A DNA stretch of 64,000 nt. Origin: Heterocephalus glaber (lineage: Eukaryota > Chordata > Mammalia > Rodentia > Bathyergidae). Below, piece after piece: positions 12,301-26,800 of this stretch (the stretch's first letter is position 1; the number at the start of each line of letters is the position of its first letter). The translations under genes and the position numbers were made by a program. The notes below the pieces were generated by a model. It saw only the letters and a list, made by a program, of their open reading frames with translations, did no database searches and had not been told where the DNA came from. The stretch spans positions 1,658,698 through 1,722,697 of the forward strand of contig NW_004624849.1 of assembly GCF_000247695.1 (NCBI RefSeq), given 5' to 3'.

Positions 12301-15300
12301 TCTAGCTCAGTGAAAGGGCCCTGGGTTTGATCTCCAGTACAATCAACCAATCAATCAGGCATTCAACAAGAAACAGGATGGCTAAAAATTTCCCAACTCC
12401 CTCCAAACACAAGGCCTTGGTATGAATTTATAGCAAGGGACAATGGAAATATTTGAACAGTCATATAAATAGTTAATTAAATTCTGCTTCTGTCAGTTGA
12501 GAATTACCTTGGTGATCAACATAAGGCTTGAAGGCCTGAAGGATTTTTGGCACAGCCACTCCCATGTCAAGTTCTGTCAGAGTTAACTCATTCATAAAGT
12601 AAGGGAGCTGGAGAAAAGAAGTAAACAGCGAATGAGACACATCAGTAACCTGGTAAAAATGCTAAGATAAGTTAGAATTTAACAGATTCTGAGGGAATGA
12701 TGGTCAAAATTTTGGAGGTATACCACTTATTTAACCAAATTTAACTGTGCACAAACCATGTACTGGGCACTGTACCACAGAGACATGCACAAGGTGGCCA
12801 CTTTCTTTTTCTTGGGGGGTTTACACTGGAGAGGCAGAAACAGGTAAGTAGACAAATAACGTAATCCCATAAAACAGGTAATGGGACAGATGTGGGGCTC
12901 AGATCAGGGTGGCTATCTTGGCTAAGGAAGTCAGGAAGGACAATGAAACCCAGAAAATTATGGGAAGGTGGACCTCTCTTAAGACTGCTAGTAGGGAGTA
13001 AGAAATTGTTACAACGTTTCTGATAGGCAAACTTACTGTTTAAAATCGTATGTATTACCGTATATATTAAAATCCTAGGGGGCCAGGGATTTAGCTCAGT
13101 GGTTTCACCTCCTGCTGCGCCAGCTCAAGGACCCAAGTTCGATCCCCAGTACCCAAAAAAAAAAAAAAAAAAATCCTTGAGGGCCAGGGATGTAGCTCAG
13201 CAGCACCACGCCTGCCTTGCAAGTGCAAGGTACCAGAAAAAAAAAAAATCCTTGAAATAAAACCACATCCCTTTGCCCCTGTGCTGTGCTCTGACATTTT
13301 CTATCTGCTTCCCCTATATCCACCCTCTGTGCCTCTGGTCTGTGTGAAATGCATCCTTGGTCTCTGTTGCCCTCTAGGTTCTAGCTGGACCTGGTTAATG
13401 GGATTCACCAATGGGCAGGGAATGGGGAGGTACCAGGAGAAGAGTGTTGTCAGGCCTTTGTCTCCTCCTTCCACTGAATGTCACAGCCTATGAGACAGGC
13501 AGCCCTTTACACAAAGTTCCCTTGCCTGAGTTTTGCTAACTGTTCCCTGCCTTTGCCCTTTCAGGGAGGGTCACAGCATCCCACTTCTGCTGGCCTAGGA
13601 GAGCTGCAGTGTCCCTTCTGGTCTCTACATCCCCTCTGGTTCTCATCTGAGTGTGCCATCTGGTTCCTGCTGGAATGCACACCCCTAATCTATCAGCAGG
13701 AACTTACTGTAGAGGAAATAACATAAAAGTACTGGTATCATGCTCAGAAATTCCTACTTCATCTCAAAATTATACAATTAATTCATGTATATTTCTTCCA
13801 CCTGGATTTGTGGGGGGTTTTGTTTGTTTTGTTTTTTGAGACAGGGTCTCACTATATAATTCAGGTTGGCCTTAAATTCACTGTATAGCACAGGCTGCCC
13901 TCAAACTTGCAGTGATCCTCCTGCCTTAGCCACCTGAGTGCTGGGATTACAGGTGTGCACCACCATGCCCAGCTTTATGTATGTGTATTTAATCTTTATG
14001 TTATTTTAGTGTACGATGTAAGTTGGGGATCCAATTTTTTCCCCCTAAATGGCTAGTCAGCGATCTCAACTTATTTACTGGGCAACCAATACTTTCCCTA
14101 CTACTGTAGTGGCATCTTTAAATAATAGATTCCTACCACACTAGAGTCTATATTGAGCTCTCTGTTTTCAGCCAACAGCAAACTGCTCTTATTACTGCAG
14201 CTTTATAGTAATGTATTTTAAAATCTGGCTAATCTTTTTTTTGAGAGAAGGGCTCACTGTGTAGTTCGAGCTGGCCTTGAACTCACTATGTAGCCCAGAG
14301 TAGCCTTGAACGTGCAGTGATCCTCCTGTGTCAGCCTCCCGAGTGCTGGGATTACAGACATGCACCACCACATCTGGCTCCAGTCTCTCTTTTTTTTTCC
14401 TTCAGTACCAGGGATCGAACTCAGGACCTTGCGCTGACAAGCCAGGCATGGCACCACTGAGCTAAATCCCAAGCCCTTCAAATTTAGTTGTATTTTCCCA
14501 CTTGATCATTAGAATAATTTTGTAAAATTTAGAATAAAATTAAGATTTTAAAATTAAATATAAACTGAGTATTAAGGTTGCATGTAGCTCGGCATGGATT
14601 AATACTTAACTCAGGAGGGCATTTTTAATGGTCTCTCTACAGAGAATCATGAACTTTTAGGGTTCACCCTATTGGAGAACTCCATCTCTGATTTTTTATA
14701 AGGATGGAGGAGGGATTATGTGAAAGAGGTTATATCAGTGATGAACGAAATATGATGGGAACAGTGTTCAAATGTGCATTTTTAAATTGGTGGTTGCTGC
14801 ATTTGGAAAACCTTTCTCCAGAGCATCAATGTTGTAATTGGCACTGACCTTTCCATCACCTACAAAATGCTACTTAGCCAAAAATATATCCCAAATCATG
14901 TGCGCTTGTCACAGTGCTTTCTGTCCATTATTGTCATTTGAAGGTCTAGCATTTCAGGAGCCTGCCAGGTTAGATTTCTGAGGGCTGCTAGCCAAAGAAT
15001 ACCTCTAAGAACACTGTTTCTATGGGAACACAAATCTGACACTGATCCACAGTAGGAATTTTCCTGTCCCTCCTTTGTGTCACACCTCCCTCCCCAACCC
15101 TACCCCGTACCCTACAGTCCCTGCAAAGGCAAAGGAAGGACCTGAGACAAACAAGGGGCTCAAAGGTATGGTAAGGGTGGGTGGGCTCAGCTACCAGTAA
15201 GCACAATGGGGAAGAACTTTTCCCTACTTACTCATTCATCTACCCAACCCCAACAATCTAGAACATCTATAGCTACCTGCTCCTCATATTCCCTTCTTGT

Positions 15301-17823
15301 TCATCTCTGGTCCTAGAGGAGTCTCTTCCCTACCCTGTGGGAGAAGGCAAGACAAGGTCACTCCTCCTGTGCTATTCAAACACAAACTCTTTTCCCTCCC
15401 ACCCAAAGGGCCCCACAGTAACTCAGGAACCCAGGTGCATGTTCTTTAACCTCCTGAGTGAATCCAATGGGGACAGAACAGTCAGGTGTATGGGACATGC
15501 TCAGGATACTGGGTGATAAGCCAGGTACTATATGCAATGACAGCAGCATCTGCTGACACAGGCATGAGAGGCCATAACCTTCAAGGGCCCCAAGGTATTT
15601 TTGAGCAGAAGCCAAAGCCAAGAGTGTACTTGCTGTTGGGGCAGAAACTCAGGTTGTTTAAAACCCATCCTGGGGCACCAGATGCACACACAGGGTTGTT
15701 CTTCACAGCATGAGTCATTATCATGTGCAAGGGCAATGATGTGAGGCTGCAGGACAAGGCCAGCAAAGAGTTCTCCAGATGTCAGGCCTTGAAGGGAAGC
15801 CAGGAGATGGGAAGGTCTTTACCACAGGGGCAGCTCAGGCTCCTCCAGGCACTTTTTTTTTTTGGTACTGGGGATCGAAGTAGGGACCTTGAGCTTTCAA
15901 GGCAGGCGCCGGAACCACTGAGCTAAATCCTTGGCCCACCAGGTACTTCACTAGCCCCTTTGGGCCTTGACTTTTGACCTTTTTGGTATCGATCCACTCA
16001 CTACCAGTTTGAAAGTTTAGTGCTCCAGGGGTACATGGCTATTTGGTGGAAATAAAAGTTTTTTGACAGGGGTGGTGGCAGGTGCAGAATTTGTTATTAT
16101 CCTTCTGCCTTACTGTTTATTCCCCTGCCTGGGTCTCCCCTGGTCTGCAGGTCACTTCACTGGGCAGCAGCTCAGGTTAGGGGTAAAGGCATGGCTAGTG
16201 GTGAAGGGGACACAGCCCCCCACTCTGAACTATGGCACTATTGGATCTAGACCATCCTTTCCATTCTAACCTTTTAGAACTTTTCACCTCAAAAATCAAA
16301 AAGGAGTTGAGCGTGGTGGTAGATGTCTGTAATGCTAGCACTCGGGAGGCTGAGATAGGAGGATCACTACACGTTCAAGCCAGCCTTGGCTACACAGTGA
16401 GTTCAAGGTCAGCCTGGATTACATAGCAAGACCCTGTCTCAAAACAAAAACAAAACAAACAAAAAATAAAAAGCAAAAGGAAGTTAAGTTTGTGAACTGC
16501 AAAAGCCTACCTGACCAGCAAGAGGAGAAAATGACAGCAGAAAACTCCCTCAACTTCCCCTGAGGCGGCACAGCCACTATACTCCCCTCAGGAGAGAAGG
16601 CTGGCCACGCCTCGCAGTGCCTTAGAATATGTGCAACAATAGCAGCATCCATGAACTTAGCCCAAGAACACACACTAGCTGTCAAAGAGCCCTTCTAAAA
16701 CGCTGCCCAAATTCTGCCTGGAAGCCCACTCTGAAGCGGGCAGAAGGTAGCCCCCCTTTTTATGAGGGTCTGACAGACCTTAGAATTCAACTAAATCAGA
16801 GAAGGCTAATCTTTACCCAAAGGAATGGCCAAAATTAAACGGAAGCTCCACCATGTCTGTATTTTCCCTCTAATCTAATTTTATGTTGGCTTACAATTTC
16901 TTAACCTGGAGTCCTTGAACTTACTGAAATCATGGGCAAAACATTGTGTCAGTGTACATCTTCCTTCCTCCCTCCCTCTCTGCTCCCCCTCCCCCAAGTA
17001 GGGTCTCACTGTGTAGTCCAGGCTGGTCTTGAATTCACTATGTACCCTAGGCTGGCCTGAACTTGTGGTGATTCCCCTGCCTCTGTCTCTTGAGTGCTGG
17101 GATTACAGGCATCCACTATCATACCAGGCTATCTCAGTGTACATTTTTCTAGGGAAGGAATCCATAGGATTTTGCTTCTCAAAAATATCTACTATTAAAA
17201 CAAATTTCAGAGCCAATTACTTAAGTTACTGACTGTGCAAGCTCTTAGTGAAAACTTAGAGACCAAAGCGATTCTTTCCAGGCTGGATCATTACTGTGCT
17301 AAAAACTTATTTAATTTATTTATTTATTTGGTACCGGGGATTGAACCCGGGTCCTTGTGCTTGCGTGACAGGTGGCGAAACCACTGAGCTAAATCCCTGG
17401 GCCCAAAAAACTTATTTTTAAGGAAACTTTATAAGCTGTTTGGCATGTGTGTCCTTTAATGACAGCTATGAGGAACACTTAACAGTTTAAGCTCACTTCC
17501 AAGAGGGCCTAGCTTAGTGCAGGAGTGTTTCTTCAGCAAACAGACGCGAAAATAAAGTACCATTTAGCCGGAAAGTAAAGGTCCATTGCAGAACGGCTAC
17601 ATTTAGAGCCAATGGTAACTGCCTTGGCTGTGGGAAGGAGTACGCTTGGGAAGTGGTCCTAAGTAGTCTAGGATTTCCTCTGAGTGCATCATGTGGCCTC
17701 AACCACTGTGAGGCTGGACGTGTTCTGAACAATTTAAATTTTTTTCTAAGTCAAAGAATTATACAAGACAAATCAGTTACAGGAGCTCCTATTTTCCTAA
17801 ACTCTGTAATGGATAATGATGTG

Positions 17824-17873
<50 letters not shown>

Positions 17874-20800
17874 GTGTGAACAGGACAGTTTGCTAAGTCC
17901 CCAGGTGTAGTTAGTCTTCAGAGCAAGATAAGTCTGTGATCCAGGTCAGATGTGTTGTCTGAGAACTTACTACCCTTATATGTTATATGCTCAAACCAGG
18001 TTATTTTTCACTTATGACATAAGTGCACAAAATGTCCAGAAATTATGACATGAGGAATTAGGAACCCCTTGTGTAGAGAGCAATACCTTTATTTTGCTAA
18101 GTTTCATCTGGATTTTCTTTGACACCAGATCGGACCAGTACTTCTCTCCTAAGAAGTCCCAAAATATCCTTCCAAGCAAGGCATTCACCCAAGCTTCCTG
18201 TTCTTCCTCCTCAGAAGGTGAAGCCTCTGGCAACTGGCAAAAGAAAAGGCACCAAAATTAGCTAGAAGGCAATGGGGAATAAGAGATGCTTATTTTCATG
18301 AAGTCAATGAAGGTCCCTCCTTATAGAAACAGGAAATCGTGTGAGTTGTGCTTCTTCCCTATAAATCACAAGTCCTACATTTTGCTGGAGAAAAGAAAAA
18401 GGGAAGAAATGAAAGCTGCCACCACAACTGAAATCTTTTCTTTTCCTACCCGTCTTCCTGTGAACCAGCTAACATTTCATACAATTAACTGAGCTAAACT
18501 GTCCAGCTCCCCAAACTCGTTTGTTATCAACAATATATCTGATTGAATGCTTGTTTTTTTTTCAGCTGAGGCTTGTATGTGTAGTTGTCAAGCCAGTCCT
18601 CATGTAGGCAGAACTCAGTTCCCCATCAAGGTCAAGATGCTCTTGGGGTGCTTAAAAATATCGATGCTTGTGCCATATACCAAGAGACACTGAGTTAAGT
18701 GGCATCGGGAGTTTAAGAAGCCCTCTCTCCAGGGACTAAGAAGCAGGGCTAAGAACCATGGGGCTCACTTAGAGAAAGCTACTCTCGAGGCAGTTGCTAT
18801 CCCCAACCTCAGCCCACTGACATCCTCATCCTCACTTTGCTCAATGCAATCCAACTGAAACATCTGCTGATGGCCATTTGGGGGCAAACCTGTATTTGGA
18901 CTATGGACTCTGGGCTGGTGAGGGTCAGGGATGGTGATAAAGATGAAGGGGAAGCAGCAGCACCCATGGAGAGGACTGTGAAGTTTTAGTGGTTAGTGCA
19001 GGGAATAGGCTCAGAACTCAGTAACATGGCAGTGTCCATACTGCTGCTGCTCTTCACTGACCACACATGGGTCCTCCAATACATTCCTGAGGTTGCCTCA
19101 TTCATGTGCACCCCAAAAGAAAGGCACCTTCCTTCCACTGGAGGGATGAGAGGCGTGGATGTGGAGGGGCTAGGGGAGTGGACAGACATTTTCCTGGGCT
19201 GAGGTCTCTAACCAGACTATAGCCTTATGGAAATAAGCTTTGGAAAGCAAAGATCAAAAGATCCAGAAATACGGAAATCATGAACTATTCACCCTTTCCT
19301 CTCCCTCTGTGGCTTACATAAACACATCTGTCCTGCCACACGCATTATGGCCATACACCATTCATTCACATTTCTTTCATGCCTTGCACTGGTGCATTCA
19401 CACCAGCACTTGTAACTGTGCCCTCATCACGGCTGTGTGCCCAGGCTGATGGCACAGCACTCAGGTCACTTGGTGCCTGTGGGCCTGGCACTTGCAGGTC
19501 TGTTTGCCAGTGGGAACCCCAAGCTCTACAGCATGTAGCTACATGTGTCAGTTCTGTACCCACCACCCACCCCTGTACCGGGGATTGAACTCAGGTCCTT
19601 GTGCTTGCCAGGCAGGCGCTGCTGAGCTACATCCCCAGCTACATGTGTCAATTCTGAAGCCCAGAGTTCTGAGAGTCTGACCCAGCTGAGCCAGATATAG
19701 AGACTGTGCATAGGGCAAGTGGACTGCTCAGCAACCATCTGTCCAACCAGTTTTTTTTTTTTTTTTGGTACCAGGGATCGAACTCTGGTCCTTGTGCTTG
19801 CAAGGCAGGTGGTGGAACCACTGAGCTAAATCCCCAGCCCTGTCCAACCAGTTTTGTCATAGCTGTGTCATTTCCTTCTTTGGGGGTCTGAGGGTTCATT
19901 CACATTTTTCAACCACATGCTATTACACAAAAGTCCACATCAGTGACTGTTCAGTCATACCATAAGTTGTACAGGTTTTTCATATTTCCTTTTTTTTTTT
20001 TGGTACCAGGGATCAAACTCGGGTCCTTGCGCTTGAGCAGCAGGTGGCGAAACCACTGAGCTAAATCCCCGGCCCAGTTGTACAGGTTTTTAAAAATCAC
20101 TTTTCTCTCTGCTTCAACTTCTGCAGCCCTGAGGAAAGTGCCCACTCACCTGGTCAAATAGTGCCAAGTCACTGCCCATGTAGGGCTCTACATGTCTTGT
20201 TTAGATTTGTAAGCTATGTAAGAGAAGAGATTACCTTTTCCTTTCTCAAGAGGAAGAGCTTACCCTTCATCAGGCTTTCTTTACAACCCTTATTTTCACA
20301 GGAAACAGATTTCACATAAAACAGAAAGAAACAAAGGCTATTTCACACTATGTCCGAGCCAATGGCATATGACGTGGCACAATTTTTAAAATAACTGACA
20401 AGTTGCTTTTCCTTTTCAACAGTTCCTGTTTCTAATGTAGACTTCTCTCCACAGATGTAGCAGGAACAATGAAAAACCTGAGAGAAGCAGAACACTGACA
20501 ATGCATCAAAGAAGGTTTATGAATGAATCTGGACTCAACAGGCTGCCAGGAAAAAGTCATTTTCAATGACTGTCATAAAAATTTAAGAGCTTAGAGAATA
20601 AATGTGCATATACTACCTAATATCACCATTTGGCTGCAGGGGGAGATGTGAGGAGAATATTCATTTCACCATTTCAACTATCTGTACATATTTAGAAACA
20701 GTAACCTCCAAAGATGGCTTTAAAAAACTTGGGATGTTTAATGTTCCAAAGCTGAAGCAAGGCCATCAAGACTGTGTATAGCTGGGCACGGTGGGAATCC

Positions 20801-23800
20801 CAGTACTCAGGAGGCTGAAGTAAGAGAATTGCCAAAAGTTCGAGGCCAGCCTGGGCTAGATAGTGAGATCAAGGCCAGCCTGGATTACAAAGCAAGACCC
20901 TGTCTCAAAACAAAGAAGAAAGACCATGGGCTGGACCAGAGATTTAGCTCAGTGGTTCTGCCACCTGCCTCGAAAGCACAAGGTCCTGAGTTCAATCTCT
21001 GGTACCAAGAAACCCCACAAAAGACCACATAGCTCTTAGGATGTACTTTATTCAAAACTAACTTCTAAAATCAAAGTAGTACAGATTTCCTCAGTTTTAG
21101 AGTGTAATGTTTCCTATAAGTCCAGCCCAGCCTTTTCGCTCTAAAGGAGAGTTAATGTCTGCTAAGTTTGGCCACACAGCTGCTGCCTTAGGGTGTCATA
21201 AGTAGCAGTTTGGTCCAGGAGAGGATACAAAAGGAGGATGAAGCCCTCACGTGCTTCTGGTGGCCAAGTGGGTGCACAGGCCCCTCACTAAAGCCTAAGC
21301 AGTCTCCCTCGGAGACAGTGATTCCTGTTCACATCATTCTGGCTTTCTGGTTTCCTAGCCCACAGTGGCTATCAGTCATTGAGGAAGATAGGGACAGGAG
21401 CTCAAGGAAAAGCCAAAAGATGGAGACATGGCAACACCAATCAACTGACAACCAGCAAAACATACTGCAGAGCTTGGACTCTGGGGGCCCAGTCTTCTGA
21501 CTCAAGAGCCACTGCATGATGATAGTACCTAGTTTCCATTTATTATACTGACTCAATCATCAAGAAATGAAATCATGGGCCAGGGATTTAGCTCAGTGGT
21601 TCCACCGCCTGCCTTGCAAGTTCAAGGACTTGAGTTCGATCCTCAGCACCAGAAAAAAAAAAAAAAAAAAAAGAAATGAAATCATCCCTAACCAGGTGTG
21701 GTGATGCACACCTATAATCCCAACACTTGGGAGGCTGAGGCAGGAGGATTGTTGCAAGTTTGAGGCCAGCCTGAGCTACATAGTGAGACCCTGTCTCAAA
21801 AAAAAAAAAAAAAAAAAAAAAAATCATCCCTGCCTGCTCTGCCCAAGGGAGCCAGGAAGTTTAACGTAGTTTTAAAAGACTTCCATCTGACTTAGAACAG
21901 AGAAGAAATATCTGTGTACTTAAAGAGCTAAGTGCCAGGTGGCTGGAAAGGAGGTGTGGATTAGAGACCCCTGGAAGTAGCACCAGGCAGGGGGCTGGCA
22001 AGGACCATATGACACAGCAAGCACATGCAGAAATGCTCTGAAACAGATTTTTTTGCTTTTTAATTTAAGAAAAGCTTCCACAAAGCAAGCATTTTATGAG
22101 ATATCCTTCTCATGTCAGTGCAGTTCTCCTGATTTTCCTAGGTCCTGACAGCTGACATCCCAAGGAGAAAAGGAATCTGGGGGAACAGGACTTACCAGTG
22201 GCAAACAGCACACTTCTGGAACAGTTTAAATCATTCAGCTCCAGCCTAGAGGGAGGCAGCTCCCACTACAGCTGCCCAGACTATGTGGTCCTTTTTGCCT
22301 TGACAAGTTCACACAGATCAGGTGAGTGGTCTCCTCCACAAGGAAAAGGATCATAGAAGCAAATAAAACCCACAGCCAACTAAAGGCACAAAAAAAGGAA
22401 CCACATGTTCCTCAGTAAGGACAGAAATTTGGTCACTGTTAGAGGTCAAACACAAGTGAATAAATGTGACAAAGAAGGCTTGAGTCTAGCTGGGGTTCAG
22501 AATAGCCCACCAACGCGACAGTCATACCAAGTCAAGGGCCTGGGACTCCCGGCCAGATTCTGCACCGTCTGTCATCTAGCAGCTGTGTGTCTAAGCTACT
22601 TAACCTCTCTCAGGTCTGTTTCTCCATGCGCATAATGGAGAAGCCCATTTAGTGTGCTCAGGGGTCACACCAATGTATTCAAGGGTATGACCAAGTATGG
22701 CAGGTGACAGCCTACATTATTGATCTCATGTCAAATGACCTTAAGTCAATGTCCGGCTTGTTACACCTTGGTACTCATGGTCACGGTACATCTTCAAAAG
22801 CATAGGACACAGTTGAAGAGTCTGAGAATTCGAGACTACCACAACAGTTGCTGAGGAATTAGACCTCTATCACTTCCCTACCGATCACTAGGTTGCTCAA
22901 GTCCAAAGATTATGTGTCACCTTTGCTTCTTCTCATAACCACATCTACCTGGCCAGCTTTTCCTACAACACACTCAGCCAGCCACTCCTGACCACCTGCA
23001 TCTCTACCCAGCTACTTCATTCTTACAGCCAATTCTCTACTGAAAGCCATGTATCTTTTAGGCCATCACTCCCTGTTCAAACCCTCCCAGGGCCCCCAGC
23101 TCCCTTGGAATAGATCCCTCCAGCCTCTCTGCCTCCCTCTCCTGCTCTTCTTTGCTGTTTGACCACACTGGCCTCAATGCTGTTAATGCCATTCCCTGAG
23201 TATTTCAGCCACATTTTTTTTTTTTGAGACAAGGTCTTGCTATGTAGTTCAGACTGCCTTTGAACTCACTATGTAGCCCAGGCTGCCCTTGAACTCATGG
23301 GAATCTTCCAGCCTCAGCCTCCCCAGTGCTGGGATTACATGTGTGCACCACCATGCCCAGTGCCAGCCACATTCTTGCTGCGGAGACTTTGTGCTGCTGT
23401 TTCCCCCCTAGAGTGCTCCCCAATCCATATCGCCACAGCTCACTCCCTCATGTTCCCCAGGTCTCTGTCCAAAAGTTACCTCCTCAAAGAGCCCCTCACT
23501 GAGTTCAGTCCACTTCCCACCAGTACCCTTTCAATTCTTACCACCACCTGATGCTTGCTTCTTGCTGATTCCCTGAGTAGAGCACAAACTCCCACGGTCA
23601 GGACCCTTCTATCTTGCTCATCACTGACCCATGGCCAAGAACAAGGAGGACCTGGCCCCAAATGGGTACTCACTCTTTTAGAGATTAAGGAGTGAGCTGA
23701 AGCACAAGAACAGAAAGGCCCGACCCAGACAGCTTTACCTTTTTCCCAGCGGTGGGGCTGCTCTCCACACTCTGCATGGGGCTCCTGTGGGGGCTTTGGC

Positions 23801-26800
23801 TTTCCTGGGGCACACACCTGCCCATGTACACACTGTAGTCTAGCAGCATCTTCTGCCGCACGCTGCCCACCAGCTCCTTTTGCTTTGGCTGTGTCATGAT
23901 CTCCTCCACACTACCTTTGCTGCTGCTGTGGCTGTGAGTCAGGTGCCCAGAAGGACTGCTGTGTCTGCTGTGGGTGGGCAAAGGGCCTGGAGCAAAGAAG
24001 TGATGGCTATTAATACAAAGGAAGAAAAGAACCTTCAAGTACCCCAAACTCATGAGCATAAACACTGCTGGATTAAATAGAAAAGTAGCTAAAATGCTAT
24101 CAAATGATGGTTTAAAAAGATTTATAGGGGCTGGGCAAGGTGGCACATCTGTAATCCTAGCACTCTGGGAGGCTGAGGTAAGAGGATCTACAAGTTTGAT
24201 CCTAGCCTGAGCAACTTACCGTCTGAGTGAGACTTTGTCTCAAAATTTTAAAAAGGCAGAGTATGTAGCTCAGTGCAAAGGTCCTGGGTTCAATCCCAGT
24301 ACAGAGACAAAAAACCCAACAAGTCATTTTATTTTTGAGAGGTTCCAGCCATCTGAAATGAAAACTCCTCATAAAGAGTTATACAAGTAGGGCCAGGGAT
24401 TTAGCTCAGTGGTTCCGCTGCCTGTCCCGCAAGCACATGGGCCCGAGTTTGATCCCCGGTATCAAAAAAAGAAAAAAGTGTTATACAAGTCATTTCTTAA
24501 TTTAAGTTTTAGCTAGCTAATTTCCAGTACTATTTGAAATTTTACCCTGAATTCTAAATTTTGTATAATCCTTTATTATTCTCATATCATTTGATTATCT
24601 AATATTATTTTTAAATGTTGAGATAAAAGCTATATCAAAAGTATTTAAAAATATGATGCATGCCTGTCATCCTAGCACTCGAGAGGCTCAGTCAGGAGGA
24701 CTGCTGGGAGTTTGAGGCCAGCCTGGGCTACACAGTGAGTTGAAGGCCAGTCTGAACTACATAGTGAGACCCTGTCCAAAAAAAAAAAAATTGATTAATA
24801 CTGAATGCACTGTCGTATCCTAGACTAGAACCTGGAAGAGAAAAAGGGCTTTAGTGGAAAATTCAGTGAAATCCAAGTAAAGCCTAGAGTTTAGTTAATG
24901 ATTAAAAAAAACAACAACAACAACAAAAATGACAACAAACAGGGTAGCAGGATATCAATACTTTAAACCAAACTGATCCCATTGTGCCTGATCCAAGAGG
25001 GGTCCCTTCTCCTGGAGGACACAGGAAGGAAGGAAGCCCCATTCTAGAGCCTGGCTGCTGCTCAGTGCCCATGGAGCAACCTCGCCATGCTCCCCTTCCC
25101 TGGAGCAGCAAAGAGCAGCAGTGTTCACGGCTCTGGGGCTCCCACTGCGATTGAGCCCTTGATCCGGTCATGCTAGAACTACACTGCTCTTGCCAGACTC
25201 CTGCTCTTCCTAGAGCCTGGACACTGCCTGCTACAGATTCAGAATTTCAGTCTTACCCTAGACCTCCCACGTCCCAGTCTGCACTGTATCAAGATGACCT
25301 CAAACATTTAAGTCCAAGTTGCTCAGAAACTTACAGTTTTAATGACAGCATCCCTGAGGGCCCATGGGGCTGGGGCAGCTAGCAGGAGGACTTCTATCAT
25401 CCTGGTACTGACAGAGGTGCCCAGCTGTGGAGGATCATCACTAGCTACACCTTCAGGGCTAATGACAAGCCACCCACACATAGCTGCTGGGTCAGAGATG
25501 GCTTTGAAAAGCAGCAGTCTTCGCCAATTTACCTTTACTACTAGTTTCTTTTTGTTTTGGTGCTGGAGACTGAAGCCAGGGCCTCATGAATGCCAAGCAT
25601 GAGACCTACTCCTGAGCTATAACCCCAGCCTCAGTTACTAGTTTCATCATATTTTTGGTGGCTTAAATTTACCAAATAAATAGCTTTTTGGGGTCAAGGT
25701 ACTGGGGATCAAAACCAGGGCCTCACATACAGAAGTTACTTGATTCTCAGCTTCAGTGTTTAGGCCAGCAGAACATTATATTCCCAAGAGAAATACAATG
25801 TGAGCCATATATACGATTTTCTAGTAGCCACATGAAAAAGGTTAAAAACAAATGAAATTAATTTGAATATTTTATTTGACTATATCTAAAACATCATTTC
25901 AACAAGTAGCCAACATAAAAATTTTTAATGAGATAATTAGTTGCGGGGGAGTGAAGAGTCTGAAATCTGGTATATAGCTTACATTTGCAGCACATCTCAG
26001 ATTGGACTGGTCACATTTCAAGTGCTCATCAGCTACCTGGCCTATGGCCACTGTACTGGACTGCACAGGGTCAGACTCAAGAGAAGAGATGAGCAGTGGC
26101 TGATTCTGAGGCATTCTCACCCACTTGAATCTTCTTTTATTCAGCATTTTGGGTTTAATCGTGTCCTCCAAAAGATATGTTGGTGTTCTAACCACCAGCA
26201 CCTCAGAATGTGACCTTATTTGGAAACAGGGCTATTGTAGATAGAATCTGTTAAAATGAGAGGTCATACTGGAAGTAGGGTGGGCCCTTAATCCTGTATG
26301 ACTGGGGTCCTAAAACAAAGCGGAGATGAGAAGCTGGGCATGTTGGTAATCCCAGCAGTTGGGAGGTGGGAGGCTGAGGCAGGAGGATCACTGTGAGCAT
26401 AAGGCCAGCCTGGGCCACATAGTGATTTTAAGCCCAGCCTATAAACTACATAGCAAGACTCTGTCTTTAAAAAAAAAAGAGGAGGCAAGACATGCAGAGT
26501 TTGGAGGGCTGCAGCCACAAGTTAGGGATCTGTGGACAACACTGGAAGCTAGCAAGAGGTAAAGAAAGATTCTGTGCAGTCTCTGAGAAGCACAGTCTAA
26601 CACCTTGATTCTGGACTTCTAGACTCCTAGACTCCAGTCCTGTGAAAGAATAAATTTCTACAGTTTTAAGCCACCCAGTTTGTGGCGTTTTGTCCTGACA
26701 GCCCTAGGAAATGAATGTATTTAGTAATCTTCTTTTCATCTTGAGTTTTAGTGCTTAAGGTATTTCCAAGGGACTTTTAGGATTTCAACCCCTTTGAGTC

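Larger units (their letters stand above)
3332..12507 (-). other. TEX2: TEX2 intron 7 (about 9.2 kb)
   Basis: This intron is bounded by GT (donor of exon 7) and AG (acceptor of exon 8). It contains the SINEs listed, a MIR and a Tigger/MER2-like relic. The stretches 3570-4310, 4410-5040, 5200-5820, 6580-8250, 8700-9390, 10410-10790 and 10880-11710 show nothing I can name. They hold only short incidental open frames. Confidence 0.85.
12608..18086 (-). other. TEX2: TEX2 intron 6 (about 5.5 kb)
   Basis: This intron lies between exons 6 and 7 with GT-AG ends. It is SINE-rich and has one CA microsatellite. The stretches 12610-13070, 13260-13810, 14480-15850, 15940-16300, 16480-16990 and 17410-17820 have no recognisable feature. 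Confidence 0.85.
18234..23738 (-). other. TEX2: TEX2 intron 5 (about 5.5 kb)
   Basis: This intron lies between exons 5 and 6 with GT-AG ends. It carries a cluster of three same-strand ID-like SINEs near 19.6-20.1 kb and a nested ID/B1 pair near 21.6-21.8 kb. The stretches 18240-19570, 20080-20770, 21020-21570 and 21830-22510 show nothing recognisable. Confidence 0.85.

Noticed and set aside
23685..24146. 153-codon minus-strand frame as a stand-alone protein
   Set aside because: Only 23739-23986 is TEX2 exon 5. The rest is flanking intron read through both splice sites.
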